NCBI GenBank assembly: GCA_947685225.1
Contig: CANTUV010000004.1
Location: forward strand, 15,655,001 to 15,719,000
Direction of reading: 5' to 3'
DNA from: Garcia nutans
Taxonomy: Eukaryota; Streptophyta; Magnoliopsida; Malpighiales; Euphorbiaceae
Length of the DNA: 64,000 bases
Part shown: positions 44,177 to 55,275 of the stretch, piece by piece
How the letters are laid out: every line of letters starts with the position of its first letter
Numbering within the stretch: position 1 is the stretch's first letter
Made by a program: the position numbers and the translations under genes
The notes under the pieces: model-generated
Seen by the model: the letters and a program-made list of their open reading frames with translations, nothing else
Database searches by the model: none
Told to the model about the DNA's origin: nothing

Positions 44177-45159
44177 AGAATTAGTTCATATTGATGGTAT
44201 CAAACACATTCATCTCATTAAAATTCAAAGAAATTAATTTAGACATTAGAGTTATCATGAATACAATTCCAATGAAATGTAAGAGATAGAGTTTGAGAAT
44301 AAAACAAAATTACAAACTTCCTTTGGCTATCTCTTGCTCAGATCTTTGCTAAAAGAATAATGTAATGGCTAAAACTAATTTAATCTAGAGTATTTGCATG
44401 AAAGTGTAATCAAAATTCCAAAAGAAAATGAAGAATAGCTCAAAAGTTTATGTTGGACAGCTGGAAAATTGTGTAACCCTTTCAAAAACCCTAATCTTCT
44501 TATTTATACAAAACCCTCTCTCAAAATCCGTGTCTCCTTTCTTTCCTTAGCCCCATGGAGTGACACGGCCAAGCTTGTGGCCGTGTCACCTGGATGTGTC
44601 AGCTTCTATGTAATCTTTCTTCTTTGCTTCTATGGAATTGAGTGTGACATGGCCAAGCTCCAATGGCTTGGCCGTGTCACCTAGGTCTGTCACCTTCTGT
44701 GTCTCTTCGTTCTTTTCTCTTCTTTCTTTGCTCTTCTTTCTTGGCTAAATATGGGACACGGCCAAACTTGTGGCCATGTCAACTGCCAGTGTCAACTTCT
44801 GCCAAATTTTTCTCTCTTTCTTGGTTCCCTTGGTTTTTCCCTTTAGGTGAGACACGGCCAGTGGTTTGGTCGTGTCTTGCTGCTTTATGCTATTTTTTTT
44901 CCAAGGATTTTTTGCATATTAACCTAAAACAAACACTTGAAACAAACTTTAAACAAGAATCAAATGAAACATTAACCAAAAACACATAAACACCACACTA
45001 AAAACTAGTACAAAAATGACATAAACACTGGAATAAATTAAAACTACCAAAATTGATGAAATCACTAAATAAATAGATTAAAACTACCAAAATGCATGAA
45101 GAAAACAATAATCATCATAATAAATAAGATACAATTCTATGACAATAACTAATAAAATA
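44177..45159 (-). repeat. 3' LTR of the Athila-type element, truncated
   Basis: Matches 48986-49989 with a few per cent differences and a small indel near 44330. It carries four gacacggcca/tggccgtgtc inverted pairs between 44560 and 44880. Confidence 0.85.
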
Positions 45160-45175
45160 ACTACCCCACACTTAA
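45160..45175 (-). other. Polypurine tract of the Athila-type element
   Basis: On the minus strand TAAGTGTGGGGTAGT directly precedes the 3' LTR, and the upstream 'gcctgaggacaagcaaag' stretch is typical of this group. Two further copies of the motif lie at 45898-45910 and 46469-46481. Confidence 0.75.
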
Positions 45176-46744
45176 AACTTTGCTTGTCCTCAGGCAAATT
45201 CACATGGCATAAATTAAAAACTCAAATAACCTTAACTATAATTCAAGTATATAAGATGAAATCCTTTAAGACTCAGCCATAAATAAATGCAATTTACTTC
45301 AATCAAGATTTTCTTAACTCATTCATTAATCCAAACATAACAAATCTCATCTCTCATCTAAGTGTTTCAATCAATTTCAAAGGTTAATTCACTCAAACCA
45401 CTCATGACTGCATACTGCCATAAACTTGCTTAATTATCCAATCTCTCACTGATTTTCTCAAGAAATAATCCGAAGGTCTTTTTATTTGGATGTAATGGGG
45501 CTAAGGTGAAGGTGTGAGAAAAGACATTTAAGTTGGAACATTAAGAAATGGAGTATCTAAATTAGACAATACTCTTGCTTAGAAACTTGTAACTCCCTCA
45601 AATGGCATATTCACCAACCCTTGATAATCTCACATACTTGCATACTTAAAGAAAAGTACATGAGTCGACATTCCTCTTTGATGACTAATGCTAGAAAATA
45701 TATGAATTTTGTATATATATATATATCTTCTCTTTTATTTTTTTATTTTTTTTATTTATACAAAATATAAAATTGCATGGAACATCTAGCTCAAAATGTA
45801 GAGGAAAAGAATAATCGACTCTTAGTCAAATATAATGTGCAAAGTATGCATTTTAGCCCCAAACCTTAATAAAGCAATACTATTTTTTTTAATTGCTTAC
45901 CCCACACTTATGAATTAAACCACCCTATTATCATATCATAAGAAACTCCATTCCTTAATGCAGGTATGATGATAATAGGAAAATGTTGAGCTGTGAATTG
46001 TGTTGATCTATCAAGAAAAAGTCAAAGGCTCAACTTGGCTCACTAAGGAATTCATAATTAAGGGAGGTCTTTTTAAGCTGAAGGGGTAATCCTAATTTGC
46101 CTTCATCATTTTAAAACTTGAGATGAAATCATAATGTGAGTTCAATTACTATGCAAAAGCAAGCTCTAGAGATGCAAAATCATGAAGGTGAACACTTAAG
46201 AAAAGAAAATCAACTGACAATAATATTCAATCTGAGGCTTAAAACTCACAAAGGGTGGGTTCTCAAAGATTTATATGTCATGAATTGCAGAATGTGAAAA
46301 TTGATCCTGAATGAATTCAAATGCTAATCTCTATGCTGATACTAAAGGCTCAAATATAATGCTAGAATTACGGAAAAGACAATAAGTTTCCAACACTTAT
46401 GCCATGCACAACGCACAATATAACACACAAAGACAAACAAAACAAGAATTAAAGGAAAGCTTAAAGATTACCCCACACTTATAAATTACATTGTCCTAAA
46501 TGGAAACAAGGATAATAAAGAAAAAGAGTTAAGGTACAACCTGTTTTCCATCGTTCCCTTGTGAGGCAAACGCTACCTTTTCATCCACAAATATCAATTG
46601 TTCAAAAACAAAATACAATATATATAAAATAACCAAAATATAAAATGTTAACATGAAAAAAAAATGAAAAATAACAACGAAAATATTCTATAACTAAACA
46701 CAAGAAAGTAAGGAATTCTCTCAAAAGATTAGAGCCAATTTGAT
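45176..46744 (-). other. Non-coding spacer between gag and PPT
   Basis: No pol-like or other credible reading frame on either strand. It contains two extra PPT-like motifs and a TA-rich simple repeat near 45710-45750. Confidence 0.6.
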
Positions 46745-48209
46745 CTACGGTGAAGGAGGATGTGATGATGAAGCAGTTGAAGGATGAAGGCTCAGAATCT
46801 TAGCAAGGTTGCTATTGATTTGGTCCAACTGTTGCAAGACCACAGCATGTTTACGATCGACCTTGCTTTCCAGTGCCTCTATCATATTAATTATCTCCTG
46901 ATTTTCCAGGACCGGAGCATCTTCATCCAAATCAAGAGAATCTGAGTCAGACTCCTCATGGACTCGTGTTCTCTTTGTACTGACTTGGATAAAAGCATGT
47001 AAACTATCCTCCAAACTCTCCCTCTTAGGCTGCCCTTGATTTGAAGATTGCCTCGGCAGTTGATTTTGTCTTTGGAGCAAATGGAAAGGTTGTTGAGAAT
47101 TATTTGTTGCCCAGGAAATGTTTGGATGATTCCGCCAACCAGGATTGTAAATGTTTGAGTAAGGATCATTCTGGGCCCTTGGTTGATATCCCCCCATAGC
47201 ATTAACTTGCTCAGCCTCATTTCCATAAGACTTATATGCAGAGGGGCATATATTTGCTTCAAGCCCAAAAGTTCCACAAATTCCAAACACTTCTTGAGTG
47301 GACGAAGAAGTATTGTTCTTCATGTTCAGCATCTGCACTTGCCTTGTCAATTCAGCTATCTGATTGACCATCTCATTGTTGGCTTCCAATTGGTTCACCC
47401 CTTTACTTCTTCCTCTTACACTTTTCTGTTGAGAATTAGCTCCCAACATTTCAAAGATTTCATAAGTTTCATCTGCTGTCTTTTCTCCCATAGCTCCCCC
47501 AGCTGCATTATCAACAGTATTCTGAAATTGTTGGGTTAGACCATCATAGAAAAACTAATTCAGAAGTTGAAGTGGGTAGTGATGGTGTGGACACTGGATC
47601 AACAACATCTTAAACCTGTCCCAAGCCTCATGAAATGGCTCTCCTTCAAATTGAGAAAATGTAGCTATTTTCCTCTCAATTTAGCTGTCTTCTAATGTGA
47701 TTAAAATTTGCCCATAAACTTGTTATAGACTTACTCCCAAGTTGTCAAAGAATTTTCAGGCAACATCATAAGCCAGCTCTTTGCCCTATCCTTCAATGTG
47801 TATGGAAAACATCTCATCCTCAGCTGGTCTTCTATTAGTCCTCCCAATGGAAATGTGTTGAGGGTGGAGTAGAAATCCCGGATAAAATTCAAAGGATCTT
47901 CATTCGAAACTCCATAGAAAGATGGCAGCATGTTGTAATGGATATTCTTCAACTCATAATTTCTTGCTGCATCTGTCAATCTTATACAAGAGGTAGAAGT
48001 TCCAATGACAGGTCTAGCAAAATCCCTCATAGTTCTTTGCCTTTCATCTCCCTATTGGTAGATTGTGCAGTATCCGACTCAAAATCAGAAGTTTCCTCCT
48101 CGGTATCAAACCCGGTATACAGTTCAAACTCTTCTCTACTCCTTTTCACTCTCTGAATTTCTGGAATAACTGGGTAAAGCTCTCCTACGAGTGATCTCCT
48201 GCCTTGCAT
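46745..48209 (-). pseudogene. gag: Athila-type Gag, frameshifted
   Basis: Three pieces in three frames. 48209 to about 48045 gives an acidic N-terminus (MQGRRSLVGELYP...). 48030-47731 gives the conserved Gag core (ARPVIGTSTSCI, LPSFYGVSNEDPLNFIRDF, RMRCFPYTLKDRAKSWL, LTTWE). After a stretch with several stops (47730-47500), 47491-46745 gives GEKTADETYEIFEML, a coiled-coil-like segment (EANNEMVNQIAELTRQVQML), a degenerate zinc knuckle (CGTFGLEANIC) and an acidic C-terminus ending near SSSHPPSP. The fold and order match plant Athila/TR-GAG Gag proteins by recall of the family; I could not search. Two frame changes and several stops make it non-functional as it stands. Confidence 0.8.
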
Positions 48210-48326
48210 AAATAAAATTTCTGAAAAAAAGGAATTATTAAAAGCAAAAGACAAATAAAATAAAATGTAAACAATGAAAAATAATTTAAAATATTTATGC
48301 CTAATAAACAATTACGCCAATTAGCT

Positions 48327-48344
48327 TCCCTGGCAATGGCGCCA
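48327..48344 (-). other. Primer binding site, tRNA-Asp type
   Basis: The minus strand reads tggcgccattgccaggga, close to the TGGCGCCGTTGCCGGGGA site usual in Athila elements (two mismatches). It starts 6 nt from the LTR end. Confidence 0.85.
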
Positions 48345-48350
48345 AAAACT

Positions 48351-49989
48351 TGTTGCGCTCTAATTAACACTACTAGAACTACACTTTCAAGTATATGAGG
48401 CTGATATAGTATTTTGGTGAACACCTCAAGGTCATCTCACAAGGAAGCTAGATAAGCTAATTGTTTATCAAATTACAAATAACAAATTATCAATAAATTT
48501 ATATTGCTAAACAACTAATGAAGACAAATCGAGTTGAATTTAAAAATAATGAAAGTAAACTGAGCTGATATATTGATTCACTTAATAGAAAGGTCTAGGG
48601 TTTGCACTTCTCTACTAACTTATATGTATGAATGACTATTCCTCTCAGCCAATTTAATTTCAAAGATCAGATTTCAAGCAACTTAATTAATCGAATCAAG
48701 GAAATAAGCTCTCGCATTCAAACATCTTTCAAATAATCTTGTTACAATTGAAGTGATCTTTTTCTTAGGTTTATATTTCTAATTCACCTAAGTCCCTAAT
48801 TGAATTGTTCCAGCATTAGACTTCATATCTCAATCCTTCATCTAATACCTCAAACATATAATTGGTGGCCAATCAATTATATATTACATTAATCCATTCA
48901 ATTAAGGTTAAAAGAAATAATTTAGTTAAGAGCAATAACCATTTCATACAATCATAGTAGATCCATACAAACCCTAGACTAGATCAGAATTAGTTCATAT
49001 TGATGCTATCAAACACATTCATCTCATTAAAATTCAAAGAAATTAATTTAGACATTAGAGATATCATGAATACAATTCCAATGAAACTTAAGAGATAGAG
49101 TTTAAGAACAAAACCAAATTACAAACTTCCTTTGGCTTCTGAAGAATCTCTTGCTCAGATCTTTGCTAAAAGAATAATGTAATGGCTAAAACTAATTTAA
49201 TCTAGAGTATTTGCATGAAAGTGTAATCAAAATTCCAAAAGAAAATGAAGAATAGCTCAAAAAATTATGTTGGACGGCTGGAAAATTGTGTAACCCTTTC
49301 AAAAACCCTAATCTTCTTATTTATACAAAACCCTCACTCAAAAATCCGCGTCTCCTTTCTTTCATTAGCCCCATGGAGTGACACGGCCAGTGGCTTGGCC
49401 GTGTCACCTGGATGTGTCAGCTTCTGTGTAATCTTTCTTCTTTGCTTCTGTGGAATTGAGTGTGACACGGCCAAGCTCCTAGCCGTGTCATGTGACACGG
49501 CCAGTGGCTTGGCCGTGTCACCTGGGTGTGTCACCTTTTGTGTCTCTTTGTTCTTTGCTCTTCTTTCTTGGCTAAATATGGGACACAGTCAAGCTTGTGG
49601 CCGTGTCACTTGCCAGTGTCAACTTCTGCCAAATTTTCCTCTCTTTCTTGGTTCCCTTGGTTTTGCCCTTTAGGTGAGACACGGCCAGTGGCTTGGCCGT
49701 GTCTTGCTGCTTCATGCTATTCTTTATTCCAAGGAAGTTTTTTGCATATTAACCTTTAACAAACACTTGAAACAAACTTTAAACAAGAATCAAATGAAAC
49801 ATTAACCAAAAACACATAAACACCACACTAAAAACTAGTACAAAAATGACATAAACACTGGAATAAATTAAAACTACCAAAATTGATGAAATCACTAAAT
49901 AAACAGATTAAAACTACCAAAATGCATGAAGAAAACAATAATCATCATAATAAATAAGACACAATTCTATGACAAAAACTTATAAAACA
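48351..49989 (-). repeat. 5' LTR of the Athila-type element, 1639 bp
   Basis: In plus orientation tgttgcgctc ... cttataaaaca, so TG..CA on the minus strand too. It contains five or more gacacggcca/tggccgtgtc elements at 49380-49700. The flank at 49990 is pol of copy 5. Confidence 0.85.
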
Positions 49990-52470
49990 TACATGACCCA
50001 GAAAAGTCACTTGATCAAGCCAAAACTCACACTTAGACAGCATAGTATACAATTGCTTCTCTCTCAAAGTTTGCAACAAAATCCACAAATGCTAGTCATG
50101 CTCCTCCTTATTATGCGAATATAAAAAAATATCATCCATAAAGACCACCACAAACTGGCCTAGATAGGGTCGAAACACCCTATTCATCGAATCCATGAAA
50201 GCTGCTGGTGCATTCATCAACCCAAAAGGCATCAGCAAGAACTCATAATGCCCATACCTTGTGCGGAATGCTGTCTTAGGAACATCTTTAGCTTTGACTC
50301 TCAACTGATGGTACCCTGATCTCAAATCAATCTTGGAAAACACTGCTGCTCCCTTCAACTGATCAAAGAGATCATCTATCCTAGGCAAAGGATACTTATT
50401 CTTGATAGTCACCTTATTCAACTGCCTATAATCGATGCACAATCTCAAAGTACCATCCTTCTTCTTTCCAAACAAAACAGGAGCTCCCCATGGAGACACA
50501 CTAGGGCGAACAAACCCTTTATCCAACAACTCTTGCAACTGCACCTTCAACTCTCTCAACTCAGTAGATGCCATTCAATAGGGAGTAATAGAGATAGGAG
50601 TGGTACCAGGCAACAAATCGATACCAAACTCAACCTCTCTCTCAAGGGGTAACACTGGCAACTCCTTAGGAAAACCATCTAGGAATTCCGCAACTGTGGG
50701 TATACTATCAGGTTGAGAACCCACTACTCTGGTATCCACAAAATGAGCAAGATAAGCATCACACCCTTCTTGAATCAACTTCCTAGCTACAACAGCTGAA
50801 ACAAACATGGATGCAAGTTGTCTTAGCTCACTAGATACCATCACACTTCTACCATCACTGGTTCTCAGGGTAACACACTTCTTCTGACAGTCTACCACAG
50901 CTCCATGCTTAGACAAGCAGTCCATGCCTAAAATCAAATCATACTCCTTAAAAGGCATTTGAATCAAATCACCAAGAAACTCCTCATCCTGCACCACAAC
51001 TGAACTATCTCGGTGCACCTTGCTAACTACCACACTATGCCCTAAAGGATTTGTCACCAAGACATCAAATCCTAGGAACTCTAAATGCAATTCAGTCACA
51101 GGCAAGATAGATGTACTTATGTATAAATGAATAGATCCTGGATCAATAAGGGCAAGAACTGAAATGCCAAATAAAGAAAATATACCCACAATAACTGCTG
51201 AAGCATCCGACTGCCTCTACATCACATACACTAGCTGAGATGATCCAGCTTCATCAGTTCTATTGCCTCTAGATGTAGATCCTCCTCTCTGACTAATCCT
51301 AGGGCGACCACCTCTACTAACACCTCTGCCCCCTCGACCTCCTCTGTTGACACTAGGTCGAGAAGCTGCAGTATCAGTCTGTCTATCTTCCAATCGCTTA
51401 GGGCAATCTTTGATGAAATGAGCTGGTGACCCACATCTAAAACACACTCCTGGTCCACCCATCTTCTAGCAAGCACCTCCATGTGCCCTACCACAATGAA
51501 CACTTGTAGGTGGAATAGACCTCTGAACCATTGGAGTCGGAGCACTAGCTACAGAAACTGTAGGTCTCGGTCTCGGCCTCTGATACTGAACTGACCTACC
51601 AGATTGCCTCTGGTTCCTACTGATCCTCGGAACAAAACTTCCTCTGCCTCTCTTCATAGATGAAGACCCTGCCTCAAACTGGGGTCTCCTAACTCTGGTC
51701 TACTCTTTAGTAGCAGCTGCTGCAATCCCATGTGCTCTCTCAACACTTCTGGTTGCTGCAACCAACTGAGAAAAATCTTGGTATCGGGAACCAGCAACAA
51801 TACACATAATAGAGGGCCTCAATCCCTCCTCAAATCTCCTGCACCGGTCAATCTCATCTGAAATATTCCCACCGGCATAGTGACTCAACCAGATATACTC
51901 TATCTCATACTCTGTCACTGTCCGGTTATCTTGTCTCAAATTCAAAAACTCCATCTTCTTAGCATCATTATACTCCCTCGGAGTATATTTCTGTTCAAAC
52001 TCCCATAGAAAATCACTATAAGACAAAGTCGGTGGATCATCCATAGCATGTGGAACCATCTTCCACCAATCATAAGCATCTTTCTGCAGAAGTGATCTAG
52101 CATAATCAAACTTCTCTTAAGGAGTAGCCTGCAGCTGAATAAATACCCTCTGCACTCTATCCAACCACTATTCAGCTACTGCAGGATCTGTGGTACCAAA
52201 GAATTCTTTAGCCCTAAATTTCCTCAATTTATCATAATGCCTTACCGACACCTGCGGCTGTGGTTGCAGGGGCGGTTGCTGCACCGGAGCTTGCCTCAAT
52301 AATTCTACCACATGCCGTAACCAAACCGGAGGAATCTCATCAGCAGCTGGTCTCTCTCGCACAGGAGCAAGTGCCTCTCTAGCTCTCTCAACCCTAGCTC
52401 CATCTCCACCCTCTTCAGGAGCTACACTCTTAGCACTACCTTCTATGGACTGACGTGACTAAGACACCAT
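49990..52470 (-). pseudogene. gag-pol: gag-protease-RT of copy 5, single frame with nonsense codons only
   Basis: From ATG at 52470 the whole stretch stays in one frame: Gag (52362-51700), basic linker, zinc knuckle CFRCGSPAHFIKDC near 51440, protease (DPGSIHLYIS near 51140), RT (50574-50092, with FMDD in the catalytic loop near 50135) and the RT palm-thumb up to the break at 49990. I count about eight in-frame stops (codon 4, near 52167, 52120, 51699, 51465, 51216, 50574 and 50091) and no frameshift. Most fit C-to-T or G-to-A changes. Confidence 0.88.
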
Positions 52471-52482
52471 CACTACCTATAT

Positions 52483-52996
52483 CTGCAAACACAGCAGAAT
52501 ACCCCGTCAAAGATCAGAGACTACCAGTGCTAAAGCATGTATCTTATCCAAAAACCATATTTTAAAATCAAGATTTTCTTTTTCTTACAATTCACCTAGG
52601 TTGAGAATCTCAAACCTAGGCTCTGATACCAAAATAGTTGTAACACCCCTATACCCCATATACGCACACTACATACAACCACATTTGTAATATACGTACA
52701 CCGGATACAGGAGTGTCACGGTTTATATTAAACAAACCAATCTTTCTTCATAATTTGAATATGAGAAAACTTAAAACATTTCAGATATATTATAGAACAT
52801 AATAGATAAAACATTTATTTATTAAGCAGTGGAAAATGTAGCGGCATATACATATATATACATAAATATTAATATTTACAAAATATAAAGTTTATACATG
52901 TTTGGCAGTTTGTCTCTGATATTTAAGTCCACATCAACACTTCATAGGTCTAGACTCAACTCGGTCTAGCTGAACTCTCCAGTTCCACCCTGTCAC
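52483..52996 (-). other. Predicted leader intron of copy 5 (514 nt)
   Basis: On the minus strand, donor-like CAG|GTGACAG at 52996 follows the LTR stem-loop, and TTCTGCTGTGTTTGCAG ends at 52483, 12 nt before the gag ATG (52470). Confidence 0.4.
52619..52631 (-). other. Primer binding site, initiator tRNA-Met type (copy 5)
   Basis: ggctctgatacca in plus orientation, 7 nt from the LTR end. Confidence 0.9.
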
Positions 52997-55158
52997 CTGT
53001 GCGACGAACCACAATCGCGCTAAGCATACGGCTTAGTGGTACAAACTATGATTACAATATGCTTCAATGTAATGCCAATGTCATACTTTCAAGAATTAGA
53101 AACAATACATAAGAATATCATATTTCTTAACATTTCATTTCATTATATTATTCAATTGTTTCATCATTCATGATTCACATTTAAGCAAAGACAAGCATGG
53201 GCCCAAAAGAAACTAATATATCATTCAACTTCCAGAGTTACTGTTTTGGTCTAATAATCACATTTATCAAGCCCGTAGGCGAATCATTATCAAAATGAGA
53301 AAAATTTCATATGTAACATCCCAACTAGGCTTCAAGGACTAGGCCCAACCAAGCTTTAAGGGGAGTTAATCATGCTAAACTTCAACCCAATTTGGCTTCA
53401 AGGACCAAGCCCAATCCAGCTTCAAGGGATTGTTACTTTTAGGCATGCCACCAACAACAAAACTCTAAAAATTGAATAACATACTAGGCACACAATTCAT
53501 TCATTCTTTCATTATCAATTTCATTCTTATGTTCTCATAATCATCTAGGCAACCATGCCCCAATTATTTCATTTGCATCATTATAGCCAACAACAATGGC
53601 TTCACATCTCATCATTAGGGTATACACAACCAATTGCATTGTACATACATTTTGAATGATCATTATATATATTTCACATATACAAATTATAGCATTTATC
53701 AAATGTATCAACAATGTAATAGATTACTTAACACATTTACAACCAAATGTGTTAAGTCCCAAAGTCATGTAAATGTATGCAATAATGTAGGGTTTGTACT
53801 TACCTCAAAGAACAACTCACACCAATTCCAAATTCCTCTTACAAGAATCCTTCAACACTTGGATTAGGGCAACTCAATCTCTTCAAAACCTAATCCAAAG
53901 GTAATTATCCACACTCACTTAGAGATACACATGAGATAATAAGGTTAAGAACCAACTAGGGCAAACTCTACACATAACACGCTCAACAACACGGGCGTGT
54001 CCCTGATCGTGCCCTAAACTCACAACACAAAAGCTTTGACATGCTCAGTGACTTGGGCATGTCACTGGCCGTGTCAATCCTCCCCCAACACAGTGGCTAT
54101 GACACGCTCAATGACATGGGCGTGTCACTGGCTGTGTTAATCCATCAGCATTATAGTAGTTATGACACGCTCAGTGACATGGGCATGTCACTGGTCGTGT
54201 CAATACTACTACAACACAGAAGCTGTGATACACTCAGTGACATGGGCATGTCACTGGTTGTGTCACCCATCCAGAAAATAGAACTATTGACACAACCAAA
54301 GACTTGTCCGTGGTCATGGGCGTGTCAGGCCAAAAATCTTGATTCCCACACCAACACCATATCCAACAAACCTCTTTCTTTACTCTTTTCCACTCCAAAC
54401 AATCTTACCCAAAACTATCAATATACCATAATAAACTTGCATAAACACTAAAACAACTCAAAACAAGCATCAAACACCAATCAAAACCATCATCACAAAT
54501 CAACACATACACAAAATACAACACTTGCTTTCCTTCACCAAACTTAACCTTTCCTTCAAACCAATCCCAAAATCAAAGCCAATAACACCAAACACTCTCA
54601 AACACACCACAATCAAACATACACATATCAACAACAATCATACACCAAGCTCAATTCACAAACTCAAAAGAAACCCAAAGATTCAAGTGGAAAAATTACC
54701 ACAAGTGATGAAAACTCTTAGAATTCCAACTTGATCACTTGAAACACTCTTCAATCTTGAGTTAGGAAGAGCAAAATCTCTCTTTCCTTCTCTTACTATG
54801 GTGATAGCTGGCCAAAACAAAGAAAGAAGGAGAAGAAGATAATAGAAAAACAAAGTCAACTTCTCTTAACCACAAAACCTCTGTTTAGATATCCACCAAG
54901 CAATTAAATATAATAAAATATTATAAATATGCTCTTCCACTTACTTTAATTTCCATTTATAAAATAACCAAAATATCTCTTTTGACTTTAATTAAATATT
55001 GACTTGTATATGTTATATATACCTCTATATATACAACATAGACACACTCATCTTTCCTTTCTTATCTTCCCACTTCAACATATATACACTTATAACATTT
55101 AATCCAAATACAACAATAAGTATTCCAAAAATTTTAGGGTATAGTTTGGGATATTACA
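52639..55158 (-). repeat. 5' LTR-C of copy 5, 2520 bp
   Basis: In plus orientation tgtaacacccc ... gggatattaca. Contains the stem-loop pair near 52996-53036 with some decay, the inverted-repeat module (about 53215-53495) and the GACACG minisatellite (53975-54330). Confidence 0.9.
53975..54330 (-). repeat. GACACG/CGTGTC minisatellite in LTR-C of copy 5
   Basis: Five to six units of about 60 nt with tgacacgctcagtgacatgg spacing. It explains the repetitive 136-codon open frame at 54041-54451, which I do not accept as a gene. Confidence 0.8.
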
Positions 55159-55275
55159 TTTTTATTGGGAGTGTTTGCTTTATGCAGGTTGTATTTTGCT
55201 GAATTTTGGAAACGTCCAAATTAAAAACAAAACTCTGGCAAATTTTTCCCAGAGATTTTCATATAAAATATTTAT
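55159..55275 (+). repeat. LTR-A/H fragment
   Basis: tttattgggagtgtttgctttatgcagg and the following sequence match the LTR-A stretch near 22026-22130. Cut on the left by copy 5 and on the right by LTR-T. Confidence 0.75.

Larger units (their letters stand above)
44177..49989 (-). mobile_element. Athila-type LTR element with gag only (TR-GAG-like), reverse strand
   Basis: The direct repeats 44177-45159 and 48986-49989 are its LTRs. On the minus strand the order is 5' LTR (49989-48351), tRNA-Asp-type PBS (48344-48327), gag (48209-46745), 1.6 kb without pol, PPT, 3' LTR. No protease, RT or integrase is recognisable, so it would need help from an autonomous element. It sits in the RT of reverse-strand copy 5. 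Its 3' LTR has lost about 630 nt at the junction with copy 4. Confidence 0.8.
49990..55158 (-). mobile_element. Chromovirus copy 5 (LTR family C), reverse strand, 3' half missing
   Basis: 5' LTR, PBS, gag, protease and RT on the minus strand. The RT is cut at 49990 by the Athila-type element, and the remaining pol and 3' LTR are not found on its far side. The LTR is the same family as copy 3. Confidence 0.88.

Noticed and set aside
49245..49673. 142-codon open frame in the Athila-type LTR
   Set aside because: It crosses the palindromic LTR repeats and is not kept in the other LTR copy.
54041..54451. 136-codon open frame
   Set aside because: It is the GACACG minisatellite of LTR-C read through in one frame; similar spurious frames arise at 36173-36456 and 37827-38238.
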